Source: Chryseobacterium balustinum | GTDB lineage: Bacteria > Bacteroidota > Bacteroidia > Flavobacteriales > Weeksellaceae | DNA length: 64,000 nt | Direction: 5' to 3' | Assembly (NCBI RefSeq): GCF_900168205.1 | Contig: NZ_FUZE01000001.1 | Span: 434,001-498,000, forward strand | Shown: piece after piece, positions 41,434 through 51,136 of the stretch | How the letters are laid out: each line of letters starts with the position of its first letter | Position numbering within the stretch: the stretch's first letter is position 1 | Program-made: the position numbers and the translations under genes | Notes under the pieces: generated by a model | Told to the model about the DNA's origin: nothing | The model's database searches: none | The model's input: the letters and a program-made list of their open reading frames with translations, nothing else

Positions 41434-42549
41434 TTATGGTGCAACTGCTTTTAGTATCGTTTGGGTAACGGTATCAAGATGTTTATTCAATGAAAAATTT
41501 TGGTGAATGAATTCTTTGCCATAATCTCCAAATTCTCTCATAACATTTTGGTTTTCTAAAAGAAAAATCATCTTTTCTGCCATTGAATCTAAATCGTGTT
41601 CATCAACTAAAAACCCCGTTTTACCATCAATTATTGTATCGATAATTCCGCTATGTTTGGTTGAGACTACAGGCAATCCGGCTGCAGAAGCTTCTATAAT
41701 TACTACAGGTGTACCTTCTGCATCTCCATTGGCTGCAGTTACAGAATGCTGTATAAAAACACTACTTTTTCGGAAGAGTTCCAATTGGTCTTCCTGATTA
41801 ATCCAGCCTACTAATTCTACTCGCTCTCCAATTTTTAATTCTTCAATTAATGTTTTGCATTCTTCGAATAATTCTCCGTCACCTGCAAAAACTAATTTTG
41901 CATGAGGAAATTTTTGAAGAACTTTTGCAAAGGCCTTAATGCTTATTTGAGGAGCTTTTGTTGCTGTAAAACGGCCAATTGCTAAAAATTGGTATGCATC
42001 ATATGTCGGATTAATTTTAAAAAAATCCTCTTTTGCTCCAATAGGAGAATATATTATTTGTTCATCTTCGAATCCAAAATTCTTCAGCTTAGGAATCATG
42101 TTTTTTGCTACAGGAATTACGTAAGATTTATAATTTGCCAGACTTTCGTAATTTTTTTTATTACCATCTACCACATCCTTTTTATTAATCTCATATCCTA
42201 AAACATTAGCAACTATCGGGATATTTAATTCTTCACAGATGCTTTTTACAGCGGCGGCGGTATTTAAATAATCTGCAACAACACAGTCAATTTTTTCTTT
42301 TAAGAGAATTTTCTTAAAACGTTTTTTGATAAGTATTTCCAGCCTTTTTTGATTCATTAAAGACAGAACGGTAAATAAATATCTTATTATTTTTTGCCTC
42401 TTAAGACTCGTGTTTAAATAAAAATAAGGAACAAAACCTCCAAAAAGAACAACTTTCTCAAATGGTAGTTTATCAATGTAATTTTTCACAAAAGGACCCA
42501 TAGGTTTATTTAGACCTGGGGTGACAATTAAAATTTTCAGATTTTTCAT
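41434..42549 (-). CDS. Glycosyltransferase family 4
   Basis: A 371-residue GT-B enzyme. VTPGLNKPMGPFVKNYIDKL opens the N-terminal domain; FLAIGRFTATKAPQISIKAF and the EGTPVVIIEASAAGLP segment (E-x7-E) mark the donor domain. The latter has the EGxPxxxxEA form typical of capsule and O-antigen transferases. It is the first gene of a two-gene minus-strand unit. Confidence 0.88.
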   Translation of the reverse strand: MKNLKILIVTPGLNKPMGPFVKNYIDKLPFEKVVLFGGFVPYFYLNTSLKRQKIIRYLFTVLSLMNQKRLEILIKKRFKKILLKEKIDCVVADYLNTAAAVKSICEELNIPIVANVLGYEINKKDVVDGNKKNYESLANYKSYVIPVAKNMIPKLKNFGFEDEQIIYSPIGAKEDFFKINPTYDAYQFLAIGRFTATKAPQISIKAFAKVLQKFPHAKLVFAGDGELFEECKTLIEELKIGERVELVGWINQEDQLELFRKSSVFIQHSVTAANGDAEGTPVVIIEASAAGLPVVSTKHSGIIDTIIDGKTGFLVDEHDLDSMAEKMIFLLENQNVMREFGDYGKEFIHQNFSLNKHLDTVTQTILKAVAP

Positions 42550-42865
42550 TGTGTTTTATTAGATATCAAGAATTTGCCTGTAATAATCTTTAGTCATTAT
42601 CATTTATTCTTTTGAATATGTTTATATCTTTTGCATTAAAATTACAATAATTTGTAAAAATATCAAAATTGAGGGACAAGTACTATTTATTGATAGTAGA
42701 TGACAAATTTTCAGATAAGCAGTTCCCAGTTTCGAAAATATGACTAAAACATATTGATTTTAAGAGAATAATTACAAAAAATCATGTAGGTTTGTTTTAG
42801 CAGCAGAAATAAAATTTAGATTTATTTCTATATTTTTGTCTACAATCATTTATTAAATTCCCTCT
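42550..42865. other. AT-rich intergenic region between divergent glycosyltransferases
   Basis: 316 bp without a supported gene. A TATTTTTG box at 42831-42838 could drive the plus-strand gene (leader about 27 nt). No promoter is obvious for the minus-strand gene, and no repeat or RNA structure stands out. Confidence 0.5.
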
Positions 42866-43864
42866 ATGCAACCATTAGTAACCGTTTCTATTCCCGTTTT
42901 TAAATGTGAAAAGTTTATCATCAGATGTCTGGAGTCTGTCAAAAATCAAACATATAAAAATTTAGAAATTGTTCTTGTTAATGATTGTACACCAGATAAC
43001 AGTATGTTTCTTATCAAAAGTTTTATGGATGCCAATCTGAATCTCAATATTAAAATTATAGAACATCAGGAAAATTCGGGACTTTCTGTCGTAAGAAACA
43101 ATGGGATAAAAGCAGCTACAGGAGAATATCTGTTTTTTTTGGATAGTGACGACGAAATTACAGCAGACTGCATAGAATTATTAGTTGAAAGAGCGTTGAA
43201 GACCGATGCTCAAATTATTATAGCGCAGAATCGATGGATTAACACTTTTGATAATACCACAAAAGATTTCGGGTTTCCTACCATCGCAGAAAAAAAATAT
43301 TACGATAATCATCTTGAAATATTTTCGGTTTATAGTAAAGGAGGATTTCCTTCATCCTCATGGAATAAACTATATAAAAGAGACTTTATTGCCGACAACG
43401 AAATTTATTTTGTGCCGGGATTATTTGCGCAGGATGAGTTGTGGTTTTTTCATTTATTACTCAAAACAGAAACTTTGGCAATTATTGACAATATCACTTA
43501 TCTGTATTATCTTCATGGTGAATCGGTTATTTTTAACAGGAAAAAGAAAAATTTTGAAAACTACCTTACCATTCTTGAACATCTGACCAAATCTTATAAA
43601 GAGGAAAAGAATCTGTTATTAAAAAGTCTTATTAAAAGTAAAATTGTTCTTTTCAAAGAGATGGTTCTAGTGATGCAATGGAAAGCATTAAAAGACAGAG
43701 AATATCTGAAAACCAACATTTCCAGAATGCAAAAACTAACAAGGTTAAATCTTGTGGATTATTTCAGTTCAAAATTCACTGTAGATGTTAAAAAGAAAAA
43801 TTTTTTCCAAAACTTACCAGCTGATTTTTCTTTAAAGCTTTTTATCTGGCGTTTTGAGAGATAA
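42866..43864 (+). CDS. Glycosyltransferase family 2
   Basis: A 332-residue GT-A enzyme with VSIPVFKCEKFIIRCLESV, IVLVNDCTPDNS and FFLDSDDEI (metal site). It lies alone on the plus strand and converges with the GT2 at 43869 with only 4 bp between the stops and no hairpin. The C-terminal 90 residues are basic. Sugar unknown. Confidence 0.88.
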   Translation: MQPLVTVSIPVFKCEKFIIRCLESVKNQTYKNLEIVLVNDCTPDNSMFLIKSFMDANLNLNIKIIEHQENSGLSVVRNNGIKAATGEYLFFLDSDDEITADCIELLVERALKTDAQIIIAQNRWINTFDNTTKDFGFPTIAEKKYYDNHLEIFSVYSKGGFPSSSWNKLYKRDFIADNEIYFVPGLFAQDELWFFHLLLKTETLAIIDNITYLYYLHGESVIFNRKKKNFENYLTILEHLTKSYKEEKNLLLKSLIKSKIVLFKEMVLVMQWKALKDREYLKTNISRMQKLTRLNLVDYFSSKFTVDVKKKNFFQNLPADFSLKLFIWRFER

Positions 43865-43868
43865 AGTT

Positions 43869-44879
43869 CTATTTTTTGTACTTATAAAAAGTAAATAGCA
43901 GGGAAAAATCTGATAACAATAAAGTGTTGTAAATTTTTGCAAAACTGCGAAACTGAAAAGTAACAATTTTCTTATCTAATTCGGTATAAGATTCCTGAAG
44001 TCTCTTTTTTTGCAGTAATTTTTCTTCAGAATTCATGTTTTTAGAAAAGTGATGAAAGATTTTAATTGCGTTGACTAGGTTTTTATATGCAGTAAATTCA
44101 AAAATAGGACGGCGATCATCATAAATCCCTTTTTCTTTAAATAGTTTACGAAGTAAATAATCTGTTCGGGCAAAATCAATTTTTTTAGGAGAAATCAGTT
44201 TTGATGATGAATCAGAATGTATGTAATGAGTATAGACAGCATCACAACTTCCTATAAATCTCGCTTCTTCCAAAATAAGTCTTTCAACAATTTCGTCACC
44301 ATTCAAAAGGGGTTCTGTAAAACGATAAGAGTGAGATTTAAAAACTTTTTTTCTGTACAATCCTCTGATATGATTGTCATATCTACCTACAGTGTCTTTC
44401 ATAATCTGAGATCCTGTAAATTTTTTAAATTCAATTTTTTTTAAGTCAGATTGATAAATATTGTGTGTGTTTTTTATTTTTCCGTCAGTAAATTTTGTAA
44501 TAACAATAGGACTTACAATATCAAGCTCGGGGTGAGTTAAAAATGTTTGGTAACATTTTTCGATGGTATCAAAATCAATGAGATCATCATGGTCAAACAG
44601 GAAGATAAATTCTCCTGTTGCCTTATCCTGACCGTAGGCTTTAGAATATTGTGCATACCTCTGATTTTCTTTTGTGTAAATTTTAATTCTTGAGTCTTTT
44701 TTTGCAAAATATTCAAGATCATCTAATGTAGAATCTGTAGAACCATCATTTACACAAATGAATTCAATATTTGAATAAGTCTGATTCAGAAGGCAATTCA
44801 TAGAAGATTTTACAAAATCTCCCAACTGTACAGAGTTGTAATATGTTGTGATAATTGAAATTAAAGGTAATGCTTGCAT
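43869..44879 (-). CDS. Glycosyltransferase family 2
   Basis: A GT-A enzyme of about 336 residues with ISIITTYYNSVQLGDFVKSS, FICVNDGSTDST and FLFDHDDLID (HDD metal site). The frame extends upstream to 44915, but the GT2 fold begins right after an internal Met at 44879, and a near-match -7 box (GATATTTG, 44887-44894) precedes that codon, so 44879 is preferred. It is divergent from asnB and ends 4 bp from the stop of the convergent GT2. Confidence 0.82.
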   Translation of the reverse strand: MQALPLISIITTYYNSVQLGDFVKSSMNCLLNQTYSNIEFICVNDGSTDSTLDDLEYFAKKDSRIKIYTKENQRYAQYSKAYGQDKATGEFIFLFDHDDLIDFDTIEKCYQTFLTHPELDIVSPIVITKFTDGKIKNTHNIYQSDLKKIEFKKFTGSQIMKDTVGRYDNHIRGLYRKKVFKSHSYRFTEPLLNGDEIVERLILEEARFIGSCDAVYTHYIHSDSSSKLISPKKIDFARTDYLLRKLFKEKGIYDDRRPIFEFTAYKNLVNAIKIFHHFSKNMNSEEKLLQKKRLQESYTELDKKIVTFQFRSFAKIYNTLLLSDFSLLFTFYKYKK

Positions 44880-44981
44880 ATTTGTACAAATATCTAAAAT
44901 TAATTGATTACTCATGTAAAATTAAACTGTTTTAATTGATATAAAAAGCTTTACATCGGTTCCTGTTCTATAAATAAGTTT

Positions 44982-44989
44982 TAAATTTG
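44982..44989 (+). promoter_or_regulatory. Putative -7 box of asnB-like gene (TAAATTTG)
   Basis: TAAATTTG ends 17 nt before the ATG at 45007. No TTTG -33 element is visible. Confidence 0.45.
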
Positions 44990-45006
44990 TGATATAGTAA
45001 TGATCT

Positions 45007-46827
45007 ATGTGTGGAATTTCGGGTATCGTAAAAAATAATATTATAAATGATGATTTTTATAGAAAAAGTCTAAAAAACATGACCAATTCTATGATTCATC
45101 GCGGTCCGGATGATGAAGGACATGAATATTTTCAAAACTGTTTTTTAGGTTTCAGAAGATTGGCAATTGTTGATCTTTCAAAAGACGGGCATCAACCCAT
45201 GTATTCAAATTCAAAGAATGAATGCATTGTTTTCAACGGAGAAATCTATGGGTATCGCAATTTAAAAAAGGAGATGAAAGGATATCCTTTTAAAAGTAAT
45301 ACAGATACAGAGGTTATTTTATCATTATATCAAAAATACGGTTATGATTTCCCAAAACATCTCAACGGAATGTTTTCTATGGCAATCTGGGATGAAGAAA
45401 AACAACAATTATTCTGCGCTCGAGACAGATTTGGTGAGAAACCTTTTTATTATGCACTAGGGAAAAACGGAGAATTTATTTTTGCTTCAGAAATTAAAGC
45501 AATTTTGGAGACTGGTTTGGTAGATGCCGAATTAAATGATGAAGCAATCTTTCATTTTCTTCGCCATATGTATGTTGATAGCCAACAGAGTATTTATAAA
45601 AATATTAAAACATTAGCACCAGCTCATCAACTCATCTACAGAAATGGAGAAATTGAAATTTTTGAATACTGGAATTTTCCAAAAGAAGAATTGCAGATCT
45701 CTGAAGAAGACGCAATTATTAAATTTAAAAGTTTAGTTGAAGAGTCTGTCGAAAAACAATTGATTGCCGATGTGAAAGTGGGCGCATTTTTAAGCGGAGG
45801 CTTAGATTCCGGAACGTTAGTCGCGCTATCTTCTAAGCATCATCCCAACCTTACCACTTTAGGTTTTGAATATCAGGGAGAATGGAACGAAATGCCTGAA
45901 GCAAGAAGTATTTCACAGAAATATAATGCCAATCATCTTGAAGTTTCTTTGAAAGATGATGAAATCCCTAAAATATTGATTGAGGTTTTAAAAAAACTCG
46001 ACGAGCCACTGGCAGATACCGCTATTTTAGCCACATACACTATTTGTAAAGAAGCTGCAAAAAATATGACCGTTGTAATCACAGGAAATGCCGGTGATGA
46101 GCTTTTTGGGGGGTATAAATGGTATCAGAAAGAAAAAGAAATTTTAGATAAAGGGAAGGCAAGTAAAGTATTGCTTCCTTTGTATAAAGTGGGCTCTACT
46201 GTAAGTGAAAAGGTAGGCTTCTCAAAAGGACAAGATTATTTTTTAGATAAAATATTCAGAGCAAAGTTCCCGGATATTATTTCTTATCAGACAGAAAAAG
46301 TGCATAATAATTTCACAAAAAAAGAAACAAATTTACTTTTAAAATCATATTCAGATTATCAGCATTCATACAATTTTAGAATGGATAAAACCAATCTGAA
46401 TATTGCGATGAAAATGGATCTTACCAATATAGTACCGGGAGATTATATGGTAAAAGATGATCGTATTGCGATGATGCATTCTATAGAACTAAGAACTCCT
46501 TTTTTAGACAAAGATTTAGTTGAATTCTGCTCTGTACTTCCTGCGAAATATAAAGTTGATGCTCAGCAGACAAAAATTATTCTTCGAAAAGCTTTTGGTA
46601 CCTTGTTGACAGAGAACATTCTTAACAAAAAGAAACAAGGCTTTGGTGCTCCTGTTGAAAAATGGTTGAAAATTCCTGCTATGGAACAGCTTTCATCAAA
46701 AATATTAAAAAACCCGGCATCAAAAATTTTTAATAAGCTCGATTTTTTACAGGTTCAAAAAAACTTAAACTATAATTATAAACATTGGTCTCTACTTGTA
46801 CTAGGAATCTGGATGGAAGAGCATTGA
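45007..46827 (+). CDS. asnB: Asparagine synthase (glutamine-hydrolysing) type amidotransferase
   Basis: A 606-residue two-domain enzyme. The N-terminal class II glutaminase starts MCGISGI, with the nucleophile C2 exposed after Met removal, and contains FNGEIYGYRNL and RDRFGEKPFYYA. The synthetase domain has the pyrophosphate loop SGGLDSG (263-269). It may make asparagine, but in O-antigen and capsule loci such proteins often amidate sugar carboxyl groups (WbpS-like). It is the only non-glycosyltransferase on the plus strand here and converges with the epimerase-like gene at 46831, 3 bp away. Both roles remain possible. Confidence 0.88.
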   Translation: MCGISGIVKNNIINDDFYRKSLKNMTNSMIHRGPDDEGHEYFQNCFLGFRRLAIVDLSKDGHQPMYSNSKNECIVFNGEIYGYRNLKKEMKGYPFKSNTDTEVILSLYQKYGYDFPKHLNGMFSMAIWDEEKQQLFCARDRFGEKPFYYALGKNGEFIFASEIKAILETGLVDAELNDEAIFHFLRHMYVDSQQSIYKNIKTLAPAHQLIYRNGEIEIFEYWNFPKEELQISEEDAIIKFKSLVEESVEKQLIADVKVGAFLSGGLDSGTLVALSSKHHPNLTTLGFEYQGEWNEMPEARSISQKYNANHLEVSLKDDEIPKILIEVLKKLDEPLADTAILATYTICKEAAKNMTVVITGNAGDELFGGYKWYQKEKEILDKGKASKVLLPLYKVGSTVSEKVGFSKGQDYFLDKIFRAKFPDIISYQTEKVHNNFTKKETNLLLKSYSDYQHSYNFRMDKTNLNIAMKMDLTNIVPGDYMVKDDRIAMMHSIELRTPFLDKDLVEFCSVLPAKYKVDAQQTKIILRKAFGTLLTENILNKKKQGFGAPVEKWLKIPAMEQLSSKILKNPASKIFNKLDFLQVQKNLNYNYKHWSLLVLGIWMEEH

Positions 46828-46830
46828 TTT

Positions 46831-47517
46831 TTACATTACAGCGTAATATTTTTTTAATATTCCTAATAAATAAGTTTCCTTGTCGATAAGATTATTTTCA
46901 TTAAAATAACTTTCAATATCAGGAATATTAATGTCATAGCCTGAACCACTTTTTAAGAGATTGCTCTTGATTTTTTTGTCGTAAAATTTTTCTACGATCT
47001 CCAAAATTTCAATGATTGAATAATTTTTCGGATAAGCAACATTGATAATTTTATTCAAAGATTGATTTTTTAGTAAATCAAAAGTGACATTTCTGATGTC
47101 ATCAACATCGATGAGGTTGCGTGTTGCTTTGGTATGAACGTTAATTGTTTCATCATTCTTAACGGCTTTCACAATATAATTCATGAGAAGATTGGGGTTT
47201 CCGCCTCTTCCTACGGCATTGCTTACTCTTAATATTAAAAACTGATTACATGATTTTTTAATCAGCTGCTCCATTTTCAATTTATGAAGAACATAATCGC
47301 TTCCGGTTTTAGAAGAATCATAAATGCTACAGGTAGAAAAATAAACAAATATTTTATCTGAATTTTCTGTAATCGTATTTTTAATAAGATTTTCCTCACG
47401 TAAAAATTCTTCGATTCTTGTTTCTAAAGAGTTTGAAACTCCGGATGCAAAGAAAATCGTGTTTTCTCTGTCATGAGCTGTAAATAATGATGCAATAAGG
47501 CCTTTTCCGACAATCAT
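46831..47517 (-). CDS. Short NAD(P)-dependent epimerase/dehydratase-like protein
   Basis: A 228-residue extended-SDR-like protein, shorter than the usual 300-340. The N-terminal MIVGKGLIAS is a reduced GxGxxA-type loop; STCSIYDSSK, then YVLHK gives the Y-x3-K pair; RVSNAVGRGGNPNLLMNY and RNLIDVDDI are typical of the fold. The region between the loop and STCSIYD is compressed, so part of the NAD fold is reduced. It overlaps the 2-epimerase gene by 4 bp, suggesting the two act in the same nucleotide-sugar path. Substrate unknown. Confidence 0.68.
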   Translation of the reverse strand: MIVGKGLIASLFTAHDRENTIFFASGVSNSLETRIEEFLREENLIKNTITENSDKIFVYFSTCSIYDSSKTGSDYVLHKLKMEQLIKKSCNQFLILRVSNAVGRGGNPNLLMNYIVKAVKNDETINVHTKATRNLIDVDDIRNVTFDLLKNQSLNKIINVAYPKNYSIIEILEIVEKFYDKKIKSNLLKSGSGYDINIPDIESYFNENNLIDKETYLLGILKKYYAVM

Positions 47518-48596
47518 TCTATTATTTTTTTTACGATTCGTTCCGAAGATTTTCCGTCGCCGAAAGGATTGTTTTCACTTTTAAAAATATATTCTTCAGG
47601 ATGATGATAAATTGCGTTGAAGCTTTGTTTAATTTTTTGAATATTGCTTCCTACCAAAATACCACATTTACAAGTAATAACTTCAGGCCTCTCAGTCTCT
47701 TCTCTCAAGATCAATATGCGTTTTTGTAAACTTGGTGCTTCTTCCTGGATACCTCCGGAATCTGAGATAATGATTTTAGACCTTGCCATTTTTGTGATGG
47801 CTTCCAGATAGGAGAGGGGCTCTGTAAAATTGACATTTTCCGGAATACCGTTCTCAAAAACTTCTAAAATGATTTTTCTAGTATTGGGGTTAGGGTGCAA
47901 AGCCCAGTCAAATTGAATGACCGGATTTTCTTCAGCTAATTCTTTTATTGCCTGAGCGATGTTTCTCAAGGGCTGACCAATATTTTCTCTTCGGTGAGCG
48001 GTAATAAAAACACGATTCTGATATTCTATTTGGATCTGTTCTTTTTGAGTTACGTATTTTATCATGTCAACAATGGTATTGCCCACTAAAGAAATTTTAT
48101 GTTCAGAGATATTTTCGTTCAGAAGGTTTTGCTTTGATAATTCTGTGGGAGAAAAATTAACATGAGTAGTCAAAGAAACAACACGTCTGTTAAACTCTTC
48201 AGGAAAAGGTAGATTAATATCAGACGTACGAAGCCCGGCTTCAATGTGATAAAATTTTCTTTGTTCTAAGAAAGCCACCATAGATGATGCCAAGACGGTA
48301 AATGTATCGCCTTGCGCAATGATTTTTTGAATGTTTTCCTGATGAACGAGATTTGATATATCGTTGATGAGTTTTGCAATAAGATTAGAATTACTGAATT
48401 CTAAAGACTGCACAGATAGCTGGAAATCGGGCATAACTCCGAAGCTTTTTTCCATTTCTGTTAAAAGAGAGTCATGCTGCCCAGTGTTGACAATGGTAAT
48501 GTTCTGTTGAATTCTATTAAACTCATTGATAATAGGAAATACTTTCAGAAATTCTGGACGCGTCCCATAAATAATTGCAATTTTTTCGGTCATCAA
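47514..48596 (-). CDS. wecB: UDP-N-acetylglucosamine 2-epimerase (non-hydrolysing)
   Basis: A 360-residue GT-B-like epimerase that makes UDP-ManNAc, or acts on a related UDP-sugar. YGTRPE (10-15), QGDTFT, HIEAGLRT, ITAHRRENIG and SDSGGIQEEAP are all conserved blocks of the WecB/MnaA family. It is 26 bp downstream of the GT32 gene and overlaps the SDR-like gene by 4 bp. The WbjD/FnlC form acting in UDP-L-FucNAc synthesis is a close relative and cannot be excluded, particularly with an SDR next to it. Confidence 0.9.
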   Translation of the reverse strand: MMTEKIAIIYGTRPEFLKVFPIINEFNRIQQNITIVNTGQHDSLLTEMEKSFGVMPDFQLSVQSLEFSNSNLIAKLINDISNLVHQENIQKIIAQGDTFTVLASSMVAFLEQRKFYHIEAGLRTSDINLPFPEEFNRRVVSLTTHVNFSPTELSKQNLLNENISEHKISLVGNTIVDMIKYVTQKEQIQIEYQNRVFITAHRRENIGQPLRNIAQAIKELAEENPVIQFDWALHPNPNTRKIILEVFENGIPENVNFTEPLSYLEAITKMARSKIIISDSGGIQEEAPSLQKRILILREETERPEVITCKCGILVGSNIQKIKQSFNAIYHHPEEYIFKSENNPFGDGKSSERIVKKIIE

Positions 48597-48622
48597 TTAT
48601 ATTTTTGTAAAAATACTAAAAC

Positions 48623-49405
48623 TTATGATTTGATACGTTTTAATATATGTTTAGCCAACATTCTTAAAGGAAATTGATTGAGAATTTCATCAGCCGAAAA
48701 TTTCTTCATATTGTTGACGACATTGTGTATTTCTTTTTTCCCATTTTCCATTTCTACAATATTTTTTAAATGAAAATGAGCGCTTACAAAATCTTTGAAA
48801 GGATTAGGAGTATCTCTTTCATGCCATGTTCCCACGAAATGATGACTTGCATAATTCTTAGGCAAATCGAGACAGAAGTAGGTCGATGGATAAATTACAA
48901 TTCCGTCTTCAAGCTCTTGATATTCGTCCCGATTAGCGTCTACTTTATATTCTTTCACCAAAAGATCCGATACGAAAACTGTATTGGTGGTAAGATCAAA
49001 ATCTGTTTTTTTGTTGTAGAAGTCTAAAACTTTTTTTGGCCATGGATGTCCTGCTTCTGTACCCCAAAGTGCAGTAAACGGAGATCCTTTAATTTCGAAC
49101 CCCGAAAAAGCTCGGTGAATGAGAAATTCATCTAAAGAAAACTTTACTTCTACATCGATATCCATGTAAATTCCGCCTTGTTCAAACAATGCTAAAGCTC
49201 TTGCATAATCTGATACAAATGCCCATTTTTTCTGTTCGGTAGCTAAACGAACGTATTCACAGCAATTGATGTCAAAATTGGTTTCATTCCATTCTATAAT
49301 TTCATAATCCGGAAGGTTTTTCTTCCATGAGTCTAAACATATGAAAAAAGAATCTGGTTTTGGTTTTCCACCAAACCAACAGTAATGTATTTTTTTTGGG
49401 ATCAT
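48623..49405 (-). CDS. GT32-type glycosyltransferase (capsular polysaccharide synthesis)
   Basis: A 260-residue retaining glycosyltransferase of the DXD-type sugar-binding family (GT32; Och1/capsule type). The N-terminal IPKKIHYCWFGGKPKP and FVSDYARALALFEQGGIYMDID are hallmark segments; the DID at 82-84 is the metal site. Donors in this family are often galactose or mannose, but the exact sugar is not visible here. It is 2 bp downstream of the FkbM-like gene. Confidence 0.88.
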   Translation of the reverse strand: MIPKKIHYCWFGGKPKPDSFFICLDSWKKNLPDYEIIEWNETNFDINCCEYVRLATEQKKWAFVSDYARALALFEQGGIYMDIDVEVKFSLDEFLIHRAFSGFEIKGSPFTALWGTEAGHPWPKKVLDFYNKKTDFDLTTNTVFVSDLLVKEYKVDANRDEYQELEDGIVIYPSTYFCLDLPKNYASHHFVGTWHERDTPNPFKDFVSAHFHLKNIVEMENGKKEIHNVVNNMKKFSADEILNQFPLRMLAKHILKRIKS

Positions 49406-49407
49406 TG

Positions 49408-50175
49408 TTATCTTTTTACAGACATATATAAAAATATTCCTGCAGTTATTATTTTATTTCTATTTTTATCAAAAATCCAGCGATGTTTTGGATGACCTCT
49501 GAAAGTACCTTTTATCTCAAGACCTTCTAATACATTTTCAATTTTTTTATTTTCTAATATATCATCATAAATAATAGAAAGGTCGTGAGTGTTTTTAAAT
49601 CTGCTGATAAGATTTCCTAATATTTTATTGTCGTAAAAATGATGAATCTCAACCAAGATGTCTGTATTTTTTTGCCATACAAATTTCTGTGGCTGTAACA
49701 AAAAATCTTCTGCACCTTCGCAGTCAATAAGTAAGAAATCTATTTTGTTATTCCATCTAAGTAGAATCTCTTCTGAAGCTTCACCAAAGGTATGATAGGG
49801 TTTTAGATTATTTGCTTCAACCCAAGAGTCAATAAGAGGCTGGAAATTTGAATCCATCTCAAAAACATACATGTTTTCTGGTCTTAAGAGATTGCTTAAA
49901 CCTGCTGGATAATAACCTTTGTGACCACCAATTACCATTATGTTTTTTATGTCTTTATTAATTAGATCAGAGAAAAAACGATGCAGAGCGTATTCATATA
50001 AACCAAGTGCTTCTGCTAATTTTAAACTAGGTTTTAAAATATCCGGAATAACTAAACCTGCAAAAGGACCGGTGTAAATCTGATTGCCTGTTTTTTCTAG
50101 AACAGTAATAGTTGTAGCATTTTCTGAGAGTGATTTCGAAAATATATTGTCTTTTATTTTTGTTAGAATTTTCAT
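49408..50175 (-). CDS. FkbM-like SAM-dependent methyltransferase
   Basis: A 255-residue protein. IKNIMVIGGHKGYYPAGLSN is motif I of a class I methyltransferase, YVFEMDSN the acidic loop at the end of strand 2, and FLLIDCEGAEDFLLQ the FkbM-type motif. DILVEIHHF and FRGHPKHRW follow. FkbM-type proteins O-methylate sugars. It is 82 bp downstream of the GT2 at 50258 and directly upstream of the GT32. The glycine pattern in motif I (GGHKGYY) is atypical, so activity should not be assumed. Confidence 0.7.
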   Translation of the reverse strand: MKILTKIKDNIFSKSLSENATTITVLEKTGNQIYTGPFAGLVIPDILKPSLKLAEALGLYEYALHRFFSDLINKDIKNIMVIGGHKGYYPAGLSNLLRPENMYVFEMDSNFQPLIDSWVEANNLKPYHTFGEASEEILLRWNNKIDFLLIDCEGAEDFLLQPQKFVWQKNTDILVEIHHFYDNKILGNLISRFKNTHDLSIIYDDILENKKIENVLEGLEIKGTFRGHPKHRWIFDKNRNKIITAGIFLYMSVKR

Positions 50176-50257
50176 CAGCTTTTGGTAATTTGGTTATTGA
50201 GTAAAATTTACTTTCAATATTATTTTAAAAATCTGGTTTCGTAAAGAATGTCTTTTA

Positions 50258-51130
50258 TTAGGCTGTAGTTTTAAAAAAATATTTTTTAAGAAAATAATTA
50301 ATCATATAAATTTTTATTTTAACTCCTTTAATTTTATTTATTTTAGAAATAAAACTTTTGTTAGTCAAATTTTCATAATCCCAATAGTTCTTTGCAAACA
50401 TTTTTCTGTTTTCTAACGGGATTTTACAATTGTTCGTCTTTTCTTTATATGCCAACGCCGCTCCTTTAGGATTGTCGATTAATTTCTTCTTTCCCTGCGC
50501 TGTCAAACCATCGGGGATGTATTCTGCATTGACAATTGATTCAAGGATATATAAAAATTTATACATTTTATCCATTCGGTTAAATACAACAGATTCTAAC
50601 ATAAATTTCTCTTTTATAAAAGTAGGATATTCAAACCTTTTAGCTAGCTCAGTTTTGAAGATTAGGGTAACTTCACCATGTATTTTATATCTATAAATCA
50701 TTTCATAAGTGGAGGCAACAGTTTCTGCGGTAATTTTATTATTGGCAGTATTTTGGTTTAAAATATTTATTGGCGAAGCTAATGCAATAATATCTTTTAT
50801 ATTATCTATTGATGGCAGTTTGGTGAAAATTGTTTCGATCGCATTATTTTCTAAAAAATCATCACTGTCAATGGTCGCAAAATATGAAGTGTTAATGTTT
50901 CGAAGAGCAGTATTAATGGCAACATGTTTACCCTGATTTTCCTGATATATGTAGGTGATTTTAAAGTTTGCTTTGCTCTTAAAGTCTTCTACTAAATCTT
51001 TAGTATTATCAGAAGAACCATCATCTACAATGAGCCATTCAAAATGATTTGAAGTCTGAGCTTGCAGGCTTTCAAATAATTTTGGTAAGGTATATGCTCG
51101 GTTATAGGTTGGAGTGAAAATAGTTATCAT
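50258..51130 (-). CDS. Glycosyltransferase family 2
   Basis: A 290-residue GT-A enzyme with IFTPTYNRAYTLPKLFESLQ, LIVDDGSSDNT and ATIDSDDFL. It is a paralog of the GT2 at 37648 (same MI/MRYKYKI(H/K)G segment and order of motifs). It is 6 bp downstream of the GT2 at 51137. Basic C-terminus ending YFFKTTA. Confidence 0.9.
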   Translation of the reverse strand: MITIFTPTYNRAYTLPKLFESLQAQTSNHFEWLIVDDGSSDNTKDLVEDFKSKANFKITYIYQENQGKHVAINTALRNINTSYFATIDSDDFLENNAIETIFTKLPSIDNIKDIIALASPINILNQNTANNKITAETVASTYEMIYRYKIHGEVTLIFKTELAKRFEYPTFIKEKFMLESVVFNRMDKMYKFLYILESIVNAEYIPDGLTAQGKKKLIDNPKGAALAYKEKTNNCKIPLENRKMFAKNYWDYENLTNKSFISKINKIKGVKIKIYMINYFLKKYFFKTTA

Positions 51131-51136
51131 GACGTT

